Origin: Stachybotrys elegans
Taxonomy: Eukaryota > Ascomycota > Sordariomycetes > Hypocreales > Stachybotryaceae
Length of the DNA stretch: 64,000 nt
Assembly (NCBI GenBank): GCA_020746835.1
Contig: JAGPNK010000019.1
Coordinates: forward strand, 310,001-374,000
Direction: 5' to 3'
Made by a program: the position numbers and the translations under genes. The first letter of the stretch is position 1; every line of letters begins with the position of its first letter. Shown here one piece after another: positions 20,828 through 33,152 of the stretch. The notes below the pieces were generated by a model that made no database searches, was not told the DNA's origin, and was given only the letters and a program-made list of their open reading frames with translations.

Positions 20828-21414
20828 GGCAGTATCTTAGGCAGTATAGTATGTAAATTAGAGTTACCAGTCTAGGAATCGAAATCTCATTGTTTCGGTT
20901 CTTGTTGCTTGAAGATATCATAGAAGCTCGACCCTTCTAATTTGGTGTGTCCACCCATGGGCCTCGAAGAAAGAATAGCCAAGCTGTTGGTGATGATTTC
21001 ACCCGATGCCTGCTTACAGACGCATGTATCCTCTTGGAAAGCGATGTCAGCTGTATCGTCATATATTCATTGAAGTTTAGTACATACCAGTAGCAGGTGG
21101 TCGGTTGTTAACGAAATGATCCTATGTAGAAGGGCAACCCGTCACTTAGCATTGTTGGTTGAGCATCATGATGCCAGGATAGAAGGCGAAGGATAAAACT
21201 TTGTTCTTAATAGGTAGAAGCCATCACGAAAACAACCCAGAGAGCCAAGAACAACTCAAAAAGCACCAGTTTTTGGTATTGAACACGAACTAGCTATACC
21301 ATAAAAACCAGCAATCAACCACAGCAGCCGGCTGACAATACTTGAAGATGAAAACCGATTCATCAGCCACTGGAAGCACTCAGTCTTATCGCCATACATC
21401 TCCACAACCCCTCC
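20828..21414. other. Intergenic between convergent SDR and MFS genes
   Basis: This 587-bp stretch lies between two 3' ends. I see AT-rich sequence and no open frame of interest. Confidence 0.4.
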
Positions 21415-23654
21415 TTAACCTATGCTCTCCCTGTGCATCCTCGCGAGAGCTGTGGTGCTGAGCCATCGTCGGGACCATTTTCCAAAAATAAGGAAGACAA
21501 AAACAAACAGATTGTTGATAGTGATTGCGCCACAGAAGATGCCTGCAAACACTGTGATGAAGCCCTGGGCCTGGACCCAGTCGATGACCTTGAAACCAAA
21601 GGCAAACGAGATTGACTGTTTGCCAAGATTCATCGCAATCAACATCTCGGGGATCTTGGCTTCGTACGAGTCCATGGCGTATGCGAGCGTGTAGGTAAGA
21701 TAGAAGAAAGCCCCTGTACAGGTTAAGTTAGTGCTTGAGCCGGAGGCTGCTCCTTCTTACGTACCGAATTGGAACATCCCTATAGCAAAGACAAGTCCAA
21801 ACCAGTGCAATTGATCCTCTGCACTATATCCATAGAGGATAAGTGCTGCTGGACAGACGAAAAATACGACCGCCAGACTCCAAAGACGATTCTCGGCTTC
21901 GTGGATGTTGTTGTTCTTACGGGTGAGCCAAGCAGCGAACCGATCGGGCAGGGTGCTAAAGGCCCCGGCTGCTAGCAAGTAACCAAGGAAGGCCGAGACT
22001 GCTACGAGGCCGGTATTCTCCTGGTTTCGTAGTCAGTATTCAGCCATTCATTCAAGAAGCAGAAGAACGCAGAGAGTTCATTCAGGGGTATCTTACGATT
22101 GGCCAGGAGTAGGGAGGGGCGGCTACAATGGTCGGGAAAGTAGCAGTGAAGGCGAGACCAGTCATTCCAATAACCATTCCTATATTAAGTTAGCCAAATT
22201 TATGCCTATGGTCTGCAGCACCGGTTACCGTAAGTAGAGCAAACCCAGAAGACGGGAGGGACGATGAAGTAAGTAAAAGATCGGACCTGGGAGTATTTCG
22301 TAAGTGACTTGTCTATGCCGCGACAATCGCTGTCATGATCGCGTAGTCCAAGCTTGAATGATTCTTACCACCATCATGAGTACCTGAGTATTGGGATCCG
22401 TCTTCCCAAAAATCTTGCACTGCTCTAGATAGGACTTTCTTGGCGGAACTGTTACGGAGGCCTCGAGTTTTGTTTCCACGCACTCCGAATTTGCTTGGCG
22501 CTCGTCTTTGCCCGGCTCTGTGTCAACCTGTCCTTGTTCAGGGGATGCATGAGCAGAGCGTTCCTCGAGGTACATCGTTTCCTCGAAAAAGGCGAGAGTA
22601 CCAAGGAAAAGGATACATCCCAAGGCAAATTCTATCCAGAAGAATAGTTGGTATGACAATCCACTGGACAACATGTAACTAGCAGCAGTAGCACTCAAAG
22701 TTCCAGTTGCAAGTGCAACTTTTGGACGGAGATGTCAGCGGTGGTCGCCTTTTTAAGATGAAGCTGAATGGCTCAACGGAATAGCAATACTAACAAGTAT
22801 ACCAGCCAAGCGCCTTTCCTCGTTCGTGGAAAAAGAAGACATCAGCCACAGCTTGCGCAGGCAACGCTTCGCAAACAGATGAACCGAAACCGTGAAGGAT
22901 TCGGAAACCCATCAGGACGCCGTAAGAATTGGAAAGAGCACAGCCTAGGAGCCCAATACAATACTATTCGACTTGTTAGTTATAACCTTTTCCCAGTATA
23001 TTCGGGAGATTCCGACTCACGATAATGATCGAGAGTAGCATAGTTGGCCTGCGGCCGATCTTGTGGTACATGGGAACGAAAATGAGGGAGCCTGCTCAGA
23101 ATAAAGACCAAAGCCCTGGTATTAGCCATAGCCACCAACTTCAATAGAGTGTTCTAACCGAAGCCGAAGAGAAGATTTGGGTAATTCACGAGCTGCGATG
23201 TGTCGCTGGTTGTTCTACCAAACAGCTGAGCGAGGTAGTTGACGTAGACGCTTGGACCGATCAAAGCACCATTAGCTAGAAACGAATATGCAGCGACGAG
23301 GAACAGGATGGTGTTCTTCTTTTTTCGGGTCCACTATCAGACAGAGGTTTCCACTGTCAGCACATGTCCTCGTTGTAAGTCAAGGAATGATGCGTACGTT
23401 CAGCGGGTCATTGGGGTCGTCAGAAGGAGTTGGTTTTAAGGACAGGCCGTAGGCGGTTTTACTCTCATCTAGATATCCGCTGATGTGAGATTGTACATCA
23501 GGAATATTGAAGATGGATTCATACCTAATACTGTCATGTCGATGGTGCCAGGCACCTTCGGCTCTTCCCACGTGCCACTGCGTGGTATTAGATCCAGATC
23601 CCGTTTTCGGAAGAGATGTTCTGCATACCTTTTGTGCTCAGGTTGCTGAGGCAT
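21415..23654 (-). CDS. MFS transporter, DHA1/HOL1-like (12 TM), intron-rich
   Basis: The gene starts at the ATG at 23654 and is split by about eight introns, e.g. 23524-23469 (56 nt) and 23397-23334. Pieces read as MPQQPEHKRYAEHLFRKRD, then SDDPNDPLN/WTRKKKN, which is the usual entry of fungal DHA1 and related permeases. LANGALIGPSVYVNYLAQLFG is the first helix, and IGRRPTMLLS is motif A. GFRILHGFGSSVCEALPAQ and DVFFFHERGKALGWYT match the HOL1/polyamine-drug type. A long hydrophilic central loop lies between helices 6 and 7. The C-terminus GALFCGAITINNLFVFVFLIFG-like helix (FVFVFLIFGKWSRR) is intact. Exact splice sites of the middle exons are by eye. It may import or export a small cation or drug; the substrate is unknown. 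Confidence 0.85.
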
Positions 23655-23771
23655 CTTGATCTGTAGTGTGGACTCCTTTGGTTACACGGAAGTTCTTTAC
23701 TGAATAGAAAGAGTTCAAGACGAGAAGATTTTGCTTTTCTCTTTGGATTCACATTCATAAAGTAGTTTCTT

Positions 23772-23858
23772 TATGAAGATGAAAAGAGGTATACGATCCG
23801 AGGTGGAAGCAGGAGGGAGCCAATAAACAGTAGGGGTGGTGCCTAGCGCCCCAGCAAC
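23772..23858. repeat. Dispersed repeat A, copy 2
   Basis: This is the second copy of the element at 3581-3666, in the same orientation. It lies 120-205 bp upstream of the MFS start codon and so within that gene's promoter region. Confidence 0.6.
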
Positions 23859-25289
23859 ATGTACACTTTCTTTATAGATAACGGATGCTAACCATTGGCA
23901 CTAGAGTGATCCCTGCTGCCGAGGGCGTCAAGGGGCTATGGCTGGCTGAAATAGTATCGATACCGAGGCAGCTTTCCCGTTTACGGTAAACAACGCGACG
24001 ATCAAGGCTCGGTGCCACGGATGCTTTGCCTGCCATGAATCGCTCGCAAATCATCATTGGTGCTCAAACGGCTTCCTTATCACTTTCACCACTCATCGCG
24101 TGATCAAGCGGTTTGTGGCTCACACGTTGGTTCCTCAAACGTCAGAACAGAATGGGGAAAGGACTCACATTCCCGTGGTGAGCAAAGGGGCATTCATGAG
24201 CATGATGCAAAGGCTCGGATTAACTCAACCTAGGAGAGGTGCGGGGGAAACCCAGTTTTGGTCTAGTCTTCCCCATTCCATCATGCCGATATCTGGAGCC
24301 GTGACAGGTGGTTTCCCCGCAGAATTCGCAAGAGATCATGAGCTACAAAAGATTAAGTTGGTGGAACCCTTCGGGTAGACCGGTAGGGTAGTATGGAACC
24401 GGTGGATGCCTCTGAGCTTGAACGGTGTGCTTGATTTAATTGCCTGTCCTGCATCCTGTCCCTTGTTTTTCATTCTTTCTGTGGTTCTTCTACTTTAGGC
24501 TTAGACTAATTTCATGATATGCGTTTATCCATTCCGCACTTCCTTTTGCTGCGCTGTAGCCTGTATTTAGTCCTTGCCTACAACAGGTTAGTGTGCCTTC
24601 CTGCACTTGACCGCAGTGATGTGGCAAGGTCAACATAAGCAACGTACCAACCCAATTGTCGTCTTGGCCTTAGGCGTAAGTAGAGAGGGCGTCTGGATGC
24701 CAAGACATCCCGCAGACAGCTGATAAAAGGCATCATCTGATGATCAACAGCTATACCCGTCCCTAAAAAAATTAAGCTACTAGGAATCCTGGACCTAATG
24801 CCAAGCTGCGGCTCGGAACCAATCTCTTAACTTGTTGGGCAGCCGGGAGACAAAATCCGGGGGACGGACCCGGTGCAGTGATCCATCAAACCAGCACGAT
24901 TGAACAACATCCAATCAAATCGGCCCGATACAGTCGAGCTTGCTTTCCCTATCGGAGCGATATGATTGGTCAATCAACAGACTTTTACAAACGATTTGGC
25001 AGAGACTCTGAGGTTGACAACGGAGATGCTAGCGATCTTAGGATAGCCCTACTTTCATGCCGTGATCCTTTCAAGCTGTAGGTGGAATGGTGATCCTCCA
25101 TGCCATGACCAGTTTCGTGGTCCGAGGGTGGGATAATGCCCTCATGTGATGACGCTTCACAGATAGGGAAGTGCTTATCCGGTCTGCCTAGTTCTGTAGC
25201 GCTGGCACCACTCCCCCACAATTCCCGAGCCCATCCACGGACTCGATAAGTCCAACGAGCTAGGCTGACAAGAATGATCTTGTGCAAGG
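23859..25289. other. Intergenic, no gene supported
   Basis: Short frames at 24100-24378 and 24878-25081 begin with non-ATG codons or lack similarity. I see no repeat or RNA gene. Confidence 0.4.
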
Positions 25290-25299
25290 TATAAATAGA
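25290..25299 (+). promoter_or_regulatory. TATA box of the acyl-CoA dehydrogenase gene
   Basis: The sequence tataaataga lies about 115 nt before the ATG at 25414 and is one of the clearest TATA elements in the window. Confidence 0.55.
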
Positions 25300-25413
25300 A
25301 ACGGACAAAGAGTTCGGTGCTCCTAAGTTTTCGACCATACTCACAACACGGCGAACCAAACTCACAACCTAACAGCAAACCCCTTCCTGCTCGTTGTTCC
25401 AGCCATTGCCATC

Positions 25414-26800
25414 ATGGTCAGCTTCGCACTGAATGAGAGACAGGAAAAGATCCGTCAGGATGCTGCTACCGTCGCCAAAGAGGTGCTAGGCCCCTCGTAC
25501 GAGGTCTACTCAAAGTACCCAGATCAACTGTCTCGGTTTCTGTCCACCAAGCCCTTTTACGAACGCTTGGTTACGGCCGGCTATGTCAAAGCCATGATTC
25601 CGAAATCCCTGGGTGGCACCAGCGAATCCTACCTCGACATGGCCGTCATCATAGAAGAGTTTTACGCGGTGAACGGCTGCATCATGAACCATGTCGTGGG
25701 CACCGCGCTGGGTCTCCTGCCCCTCATCATTGGTGGCACTCCCGAGCAGCAGCAAAAGTTTCTCGCGCCCTTCTTGAGCGAGTCAGGCGATGCGATTGCG
25801 GGCCTCGCCCATTCAGAACCGGGCGGCACCGCCAACTTCCTGGAGAAGGGCGGAAAGGGGCTGGGCTGTACGGCTAAGAAGGACGGGGATTTCTACATCA
25901 TCAACGGTGACAAGGTGAGCAAAACTAAAAGCCGTGGTGTCCCTTTTTTCTAATCGAAATCCTAGCTGTGGACGACCAACAGTGCCGGATGGGACGGCAA
26001 GGGCGCCGCGCTCTGCTTGCTGTGTGTGCGATATTCTGAGACGGGCGGGCCCGAGGACCCCAACGTAGACCCGGCGACCAACATCATGGTCATGGCCATT
26101 ACGCGGGACATTGTGGCCGCGAACCCGCCCGAGGCGTACCAGGTCCTCGACGAGCCGGACCTGATGGGATACACGGGCGTAACCGGGCCTCACACACGCT
26201 ACACGAACTTCAAAGTTCCCGCGGACCACTTGCTCTTCGCCCCAGACAAGGCCATGGACATTATCGAAAAGGCGTTTGGCGTGACGGCTGCGCTTGTGGG
26301 CGCCATGGCCCTCGGCACGATGCGAGAAGCCTTCGAGCGGGCCATTACATTCAGCAAGAGCGATTCGCGTGGCGGTTCGGTACCTATCATTGAGCGCCAG
26401 AGCGTGGCCGACTTGTTGATCAATGCCAAGATCAAGACCGACACGTCTCGGCTCGTGGTGTGGAAGGCTCTCGATTGTCTGGAAAACGGCCCGGGAGATG
26501 CTAGCAGCCGATTCGAGAGCTGTCTCGCCGCCAAGATCTACGCTACTGACTCCGCTCTGCCTGCTGTGTTTGAGTGCATGCAGGCGGTGGGCATGTAAGT
26601 ATTCAATGAAGAACTTCGTCAGACAGAGTCGCTAATGCCATTTTAGGACCTCGTATGCGGACAAGTCGGGATTCCCAAAGTTGCTGGCCGATGCGGCTTG
26701 TTACCCACTCTTTGATGGAGGCAATATTGGTATCAGACGACGACAGTACCAACGACTGATGTCTAGCCCGGATTACAAACCTCTGGGGAGCATTTTCTAG
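25414..26800 (+). CDS. Acyl-CoA dehydrogenase family flavoprotein
   Basis: Exons 25414-25914, 25966-26594 and 26647-26800 join in phase to 427 residues. The N-terminal helical domain begins FALNERQEKIRQDAATVAKE. The FAD/substrate part has GLAHSEPGGTAN, the family's strand-entry motif, and DFYIINGDKLWTTNS across the first splice joint. The C-terminal helical bundle ends with GGNIGIRRRQYQRLM, typical of this family. It would oxidise an acyl-CoA or related substrate at the alpha-beta carbons using FAD. Its lack of a visible mitochondrial leader and position next to a Zn2Cys6 regulator suggest a specialised role rather than core beta-oxidation. The catalytic base cannot be assigned confidently. 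Confidence 0.9.
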
Positions 26801-27225
26801 TCAAGCACATGAGTAGTAATGAAGCTAGTATCAACTTCTGGTTCAATCGTAATCATGGAAAACATATCGTAGATGTGAGACACGGACGAGTCTTGTTTGA
26901 GTGCAAGATACGTAGCGCATGCCTGTCCGAGGTTGGACCGGGAGACTCCGCTCTCCTTGCGATCTATCCCTATCCAGGGTTAGAAGATGATGCTAAAGAG
27001 TCAGGCCTGCTCAAGAACTGTACTCCTTTCTTATCTTGGGCGGGGTAAGGATCTGTTTTTCTAGTTCAGCTGCATGAGTCCGACAGAGAGTCACTCCATT
27101 CAAGCTTTCCCCCAGGTTTACATCTGCACGTTGTCACAAGTTCGGGGGTTAACTATATTCGGGACCCGTTCCTTCGCAGCTGTCGAGACTAGGGAAGACG
27201 GCTCTCCCGCTCGAGAGACACGAGC

Positions 27226-29690
27226 ATGGACCTACCGATACAGCCGCTCAAGCCCAAGCCCCAGCGGTTCAAGCGCGTTCACCTTGCTTGCGACACGTGC
27301 CGTCGGAAGAGGATTCGGGTCAGTTCTTCCCTACTTCTCCTTTCCAAACCCCCTTTGACCATCCCCAGTGTGACGGAACCCGGCCAGTTTGTACCACTTG
27401 TCAGCAAAGAAATTCGGACTGTGAATATCAGAGTCGAGAAAACAATCGAAAGTAATACCCCCCGTGCGGTCCCCCTCTGGCACCGCGATTTCTCTAATGA
27501 GCCCAACTAATTTGGCCACCCCAGACCTCCTAGTAAGCGATATGTAGAATCTCTCCATGCCCGTATTAGGGTTCTGGAACAACAACTCATCTCCATTGGC
27601 GGGTCCATTGGCCAATCATGGTCTCCTGAGAACCAGGAGCATTGGGGCCAGAAATCCGACCACGCATCTGGGGAATCCGGGGCCGAGGATGAGGGGGCGG
27701 AATCGGCAGAGCGTGATCTGTCCGAGGAGATGTCGCAACTTTATGGTCGCCTCAGCTTGGACGAACATGGGCAAATCCGCTACTTCAGTGCTCAAAGTAA
27801 CTACCATCTCCTAGCTGGACAAATGCATAGCGGCCAATCCCAGATTCTGCAGCGCGTCCAACAACAGGGGCAGGCGGCCCTCTCCCGCCTCGGCAAGAAG
27901 ACTGATGTCTCGGCAGAGTTACAGGAACACCTGTTGGAGCTTTACTTTCGATGGCAGAACCCGTGGGTGTATCTCGTACACAAGGAGTACTTTATGCGGG
28001 ATTTCCGACGAGGTCAGGGTCCGTTTTGCACACCTCTCCTACTCAATGCTATATTCGCAATAGCCGCACGTTACTCAGACCGCATAGAGTTGAGGTCGGA
28101 CCCAGCAGACAGCAACACTGCCGGGGAGGCCTTTGCTGAGCAAGCACGCATACTCCTGATGTTTGAATGTGAAGCCGCGACGGTTACCACGACCCAGGCT
28201 ACTGCCCTGCTTGCGCTTAGATGGATGGCCGAGAACAAGGAGCCCGCCGGCTGGATCTATATGGGTAACGTACCTCAATCTTGGTTTAGTGTAGACTAAC
28301 AGAGGTTAAGGTATGGCCATTCGCATGGCGTTCAACATTGGGCTTCACCTCGACTCTTCCAAATGGGTCGAGTCGGGCCTCATCACGACAGAGGAGGAAG
28401 AGGTCCGCAGGGTCGCCTGGTGGGGATGTTATACTCTTGACAAGTAAGCATGTCATCTCGGTCCATTCCATCCTGAAGGATTGTTTAACCTCGTCTCTAG
28501 GCTCTTCACTCTCGGGCTAGGTCGGCCATCTGCAATCCGGGAATGTGACATAACTTGTCCAAGCCCCTCGCTTGATACAGCAGCAGAATTCGAGCCTTGG
28601 GTTCCCATGGGGCCCAAAGACGAACAACTGCGAGGAAGTCAGTCGAGGGTAGCTTCTCACGCCCACTACGCAGTCGAGCATCTTCGCATCGTCACTCAGG
28701 CTTTGGATCTCCTGTGCGTTGCAATCTCATGTCACAATTCCGAAGAAACTCGGATAGCTCTAACTAAATCACAGATATGCACCTCGCAGCTCACTTTCCA
28801 AGGGCGAGATGGAAGATCTCATCTCTAATTTAGATGTCGCCCTGAACTCGTTTTGGACGTGTTTACCTGGCCACCTCCGACTTCCATCGGCAGCTGGCGT
28901 CCCTACGCTTCCACATATTTACCAGATCCAGTAGGTGCAAGGCGATAGTACTTTTTGCAACTACATGGCTAATCATGGCAGCTTCCAATACCACGTGACA
29001 CAGATCCTTCTACATCGTCCTTTACTAGCCAGGAAGAAGGAATTGCAAACTGCAGGCTCGGAATTAGGGTATGTCGCGATTCGGCGACGGAGATTACTCG
29101 AATTCTACGACTCTATCACCACCACTACGGCCTCGTGAGTGTTTCCAGCCTTCAAGCCCATCCTCTTCTAACGCATCCACTTCCTCTAGCGCCTGTCTAC
29201 CTGCGGACCTGTTTGCCACACTCTACTCGCAGCAACAATCCACCTCATCGATGCATCATCGACAGACACTTCCGTCCAGCGCCTCGGCATCGACCGTCTC
29301 AAAGTGTGTATCTGGGCCCTCAAGGAGATGGGCGTCGCCTGGTCATGGAGCTATCGAGGCCTGCGTGCCATCCAGCTTCTGGCGTGCGAGTGGCTCCAAC
29401 CCGCCACGTTGAATGGGAAAAAGAGAAGTTCCTCTGGCCAAGAGGAGCAGGAGGGAGAGGGCCAAGACGAAGAAGAGCTGACGTCTGCGCCGTCCCCACC
29501 ATTTGACGGACAAGAAGGTTCTGTGTCTCGGCATTCTCCAGTAACCGGCGCCTATGATGAAGTATTGTCCGCGCCTATGAGCATGGCGGACGACAGTCTG
29601 GGCTGGTTGCTCAGCCCTAACGGGTATCTCTCATCGTTCGGGCCTGAATTCCAAGCTTATGAAGGGCTCCAGGTAGATTTCGACGGTTAG
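27226..29690 (+). CDS. Zn2Cys6 transcription factor with fungal_trans domain, apparent frameshift
   Basis: The binuclear cluster is split by the first intron: CDTCRRKRIR in exon 1 (27226-27318), then CDGTRPVCTTCQQRNSDC from 27369. All six Cys are present. A basic linker and short coiled coil (ESLHARIRVLEQQLISIGG) follow. The fungal_trans region shows LYFRWQNPWVYLVHKEYF, LLLNAIFAIAARYSD, GMAIRMAFNIGLHLDSSKW and VRRVAWWGCYTLDK. It acts in the nucleus and probably controls nearby genes. Near 29070 the reading frame of the conserved stretch changes: GSELG ends in one frame and CRDSATEITRILRLYHHHYGL continues in another, with one base too few and no workable intron. The last exon ends at 29690. 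It may be a pseudogene or contain an assembly error. Confidence 0.8.
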
Positions 29691-30310
29691 GTGGACGCTA
29701 GGGGAGTTTACTGGGGATGATTAGTTTGACTCGAGAGTCACTTAATGCTGGTAGTGGTCGTATCCATCGGCATATGAGTGACTGTTTCATAGCGTAGCGT
29801 TGTTGAGTTCTAGGGAGTTGGATTACCTCGGTTTTGGTCATTGACGTGCCATCTGCAAGCGTTAGAAATGAAGCTCGCCTCTTACTATGAGTGGATCTGG
29901 AAGGCTAGTAGGCCCTCCGTCAGCTTATCTACAACAGCCCAACTGGAGCTGAAGGCTTCCATCCGTGATAATGATCTGGGCTATTGGTTGACGCGGGTCC
30001 CTTTATCTACCTAGCCAATAGAATGGCCAGCGTGGCCGATGGGTCCGATGGGTCCGCACGGCAAATACTTATCCTGTCCGGAGCTGAACAAATGCGGCAT
30101 CTTATCTGCTGTGCAATTGCGATTTGAGTGGTGGCAGACCTTAGACGCCCGTACCTCAATATACAGCTTTACGCTAATGAAGGTAATACGTATCGCACAA
30201 GATGCGCTCCAGATCTACTTATCGGAAATGGACAAAACAGCCAATAGGGTGTCGGAAAGGCGTGGCTCCGGTTAGGTATTTGCCGAGCTCTCGATTCCGT
30301 ATGCTAGACA
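29691..30310. other. Intergenic, nothing recognised
   Basis: This stretch between regulator and sugar transporter has a tiny tandem (gatgggtcc twice near 30040) and no supported gene. Confidence 0.4.
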
Positions 30311-30316
30311 TATATA
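30311..30316 (+). promoter_or_regulatory. TATA-like box of the sugar transporter gene
   Basis: The sequence tatata (with preceding ca) lies about 75 nt before the ATG at 30389. Confidence 0.4.
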
Positions 30317-30388
30317 CGTTCAACAACGCTTTCCCCGTCGGTGAAATCACCTCTGCTTGGTAGCATCCTTATCAGTGATATCGTTACC

Positions 30389-32190
30389 ATGGCACTGTCA
30401 CCATCCGCGACACGGCTCCTCGTAGGTTGCATCTCGATACCCACGGATAGGGAGATTACTAAGACACAAAACTTAAACAGGTCGTCTCGTTCGTCGCGCT
30501 CGGGAGCCTTACATATGGGTACTGCTCCAGCATCATCGCGACGACCCTCGGACAGCCTTCCTTCCTCACCTACTTTGAGCTAGACACCAATCCCAATGCC
30601 GTTGATCTTTTCGGTGCAATCAACGGCCTTTTCCAGGTCGGCGGGCTGGTCGGAGCCCTCAGCAGCAGCGTTCTGGCCGATTGGCTGGGTCGGCGCAAAG
30701 CCATGCTGATCGAGTCTCTATTTGCCGTCGTTGGAGGCGCTCTCCAGGCTGGCAGTGTCCACATTGGCATGTACATCTTGGCACGTTTTATTACCGGTAT
30801 TGGCGTTGGTATGCTCATGTCCTACTTTCTGGCGTGGAATGAAAATGCTAACAAGAACTAGGTGCTCTCGTCACTCTAGTCCCGTTGTACCAGAGCGAGA
30901 TCGCGCCACCTAGGATCCGAGGTTTACTAGTCGGCATGCATGGTGTTCTGATCGGAACTGGGTATGCTGTTGCTGGCTGGATCGGCGTTGGCTTCTACTT
31001 TGTGAACGCCGCCGGTGCACAATGGAGGCTCTCACTGGCTATCCAATGCCTTCCGCCGTTGCTCCTAGCTGCTGGAATCCTGTTCCTCCCGGAGTCTCCC
31101 CGTTGGCGTAAGCGCGTTTTCACAAAGTGTTGCAATTCAATCTGACCCGCTATAGTTATCATTAAGAATGAGGAGGATCTCGCATTCGACTCGTTCAAAT
31201 CGATTAGAGCAGAGAGCAATGACGCAATGCTTCATGACGAGCCGGCTCTCCGCGCCGAGTTTGATATCTTGAGCCAGCAGATCAAACAAGAGCTTGCCAA
31301 TTCCATCGGCTTCTCCGATCTACTGAAACAAAAGTCCATGAGGAAGAGATGTCTCATCGGATTCCTGACAATGTTTGCTGCTCAGGCAACCGCCACCATC
31401 ACCATCAACAGTAAGGCATTTCCATCACTCCTTGCTCAGTTCTGACCGTGTCTAGACTATGGCCCGTCTCTCTACAGCGCGCTTGGATTCAGCACCGTGC
31501 CGCAACTTGTCATGGCCGCATGCTGGGTCTCTATCGCTCCATTTGGAAACTACTTCAACGCATATTTTGTCGATGCTTTCGGCCGAGTCCGCATGCTTAG
31601 TATGTACCATCTTTTATCTTTTGTTGGTGGACGAATACTTACTTGTGTAGATGCTGGTCTTGCAGGGTGTCTCCTTGCTCTCGTCGGGGAGTGCATCACT
31701 GTCGATATTTTTGACCGAACTGGCAGTCGTGGAGCCGCGTCGGGGGCCGTCTTCTTCCTCTTCTTGCATGTTACAGTATTCACCTTTCTCATTGATGCCA
31801 CGACATATATCTATGCGGCTGAAATCTTCCCCACGCCATTGAGAGCCAAAGGCATGGCCGTGTCTGTATCTGGCCTTTTCATTGCGACAATAATCTTTTT
31901 GGAGGCCGCGCCTACAGCCTTTGCCAACATAGGTTGGAGGTTTTATCTATTGTTCATCTCTCTGACCGCTGTCAATATGGTCTTGGTTTACATTTTCTTC
32001 CCAGAGGTAGTAATGCCCCTTGACTCTAATTGGCAACGCTAACATGCTCCAGACGCGAAAACGGTCACTTGAAGATATCGATGAGCTCTTTGGGGGGTCT
32101 ATAGAGCTCAGCGTTGGAGTCGAAGTGGCCTCGTCTCAAAATGACGAGAAGACGAGTCCAAAGGCAATAGACACAGACTCACAGAAGTGA
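30389..32190 (+). CDS. MFS sugar porter family transporter
   Basis: A mini-exon at 30389-30421 (MALSPSATRLL) is joined to exon 2 at 30481. Further introns lie near 30830-30860, 31109-31155, 31410-31455, 31600-31650 and 32006-32051. Family signatures are LADWLGRRKAMLIE (loop 2-3), VPLYQSEIAPPRIRG (the sugar porter motif after helix 4) and PESPRWL split by an intron. The loop after helix 8 carries VDAFGRVRML, and YAAEIFPTPLRAKGMAVS follows helix 10. The C-terminus is hydrophilic after TRKRSLEDIDELFGG. It is a plasma-membrane proton symporter or facilitator for a hexose or related sugar or polyol. Next to it, convergent, lies a secreted FAD oxidase. Confidence 0.9.
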
Positions 32191-33152
32191 GACGAGACAG
32201 GCTATCAACAATTGCATACAGTCGCCCACTATCTTATCAATTAGGTTGCGATTTGTTCCCATGTACAACCTATTACAGGTGTAGTGGCTGTCAGGAGGCC
32301 TTTGGGTTCGGTTGAATTCTTAGACAGGAAGATAACTAGATGAAGTCTGGGTATATTAACCACGGCCAGTATATTTTATTACACGATAGGGTTTCACTTT
32401 TCTCCTTCCCCCCATTCCCTTTTGATGTGACAGAATCCTTCCACACGCCACGTGCTAAAAACGCTGACGTGGCTTACATTGTCCTCCACTCATTAGCCAG
32501 GCATTGGGCACCGATCATCTGCTAGATATTCAGCCCCATGAGATGGAGCAGGAGCAGCTCACTCAACAGCATTCAGAATTAGGGTTTACGACCAGAAGCA
32601 CCCAAAGAGACGTGCGACTCGATCAGGCGTGTGCTTGTCCTATGTGAAAGGGGGGATAGGGACATGTACAGGAACCTTGGGCAGCTCGGTTCGACGGCGC
32701 TATGTCATTGGCTGCAATGGCTATAGCTACGGTGATGGTTTGAAGGGCGCTCAAGTGGTTGAAATATTTGGACGATATGGATGAAATTTAATGGGAATCT
32801 GGATCTCAGGATATACCAGGATGGATGCTTGGACAAATTCTCATTTTCATATTGGAGACAATGGGTCATGGTATGCAATTAGAATTGATTTAACTTAAAT
32901 GTTTATGAAATATCTTATCAATTTCTCCCCATGAAAAAGAAATTACGTATTAATAAGTTCCATGACAGTTAAAGTCCATCTTGGAAAACTTCTATGACAA
33001 CCTACTGTATATTAAGCAAAATAATAGCAAAGAAGAGAAATTGTTGGAATATAGAGCTTGTTGCGATTACTCGCAAGACTTGCACGAGTCGCCACCAACC
33101 AAAGAGAAAACCTTAGGTGACAGATGTGTGATTGATCCAGGGTCGCCGTGTC
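32191..33152. other. Intergenic between convergent genes, AT-rich
   Basis: The part 32860-33060 is notably AT-rich. No gene, repeat or RNA is recognised. Confidence 0.4.
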
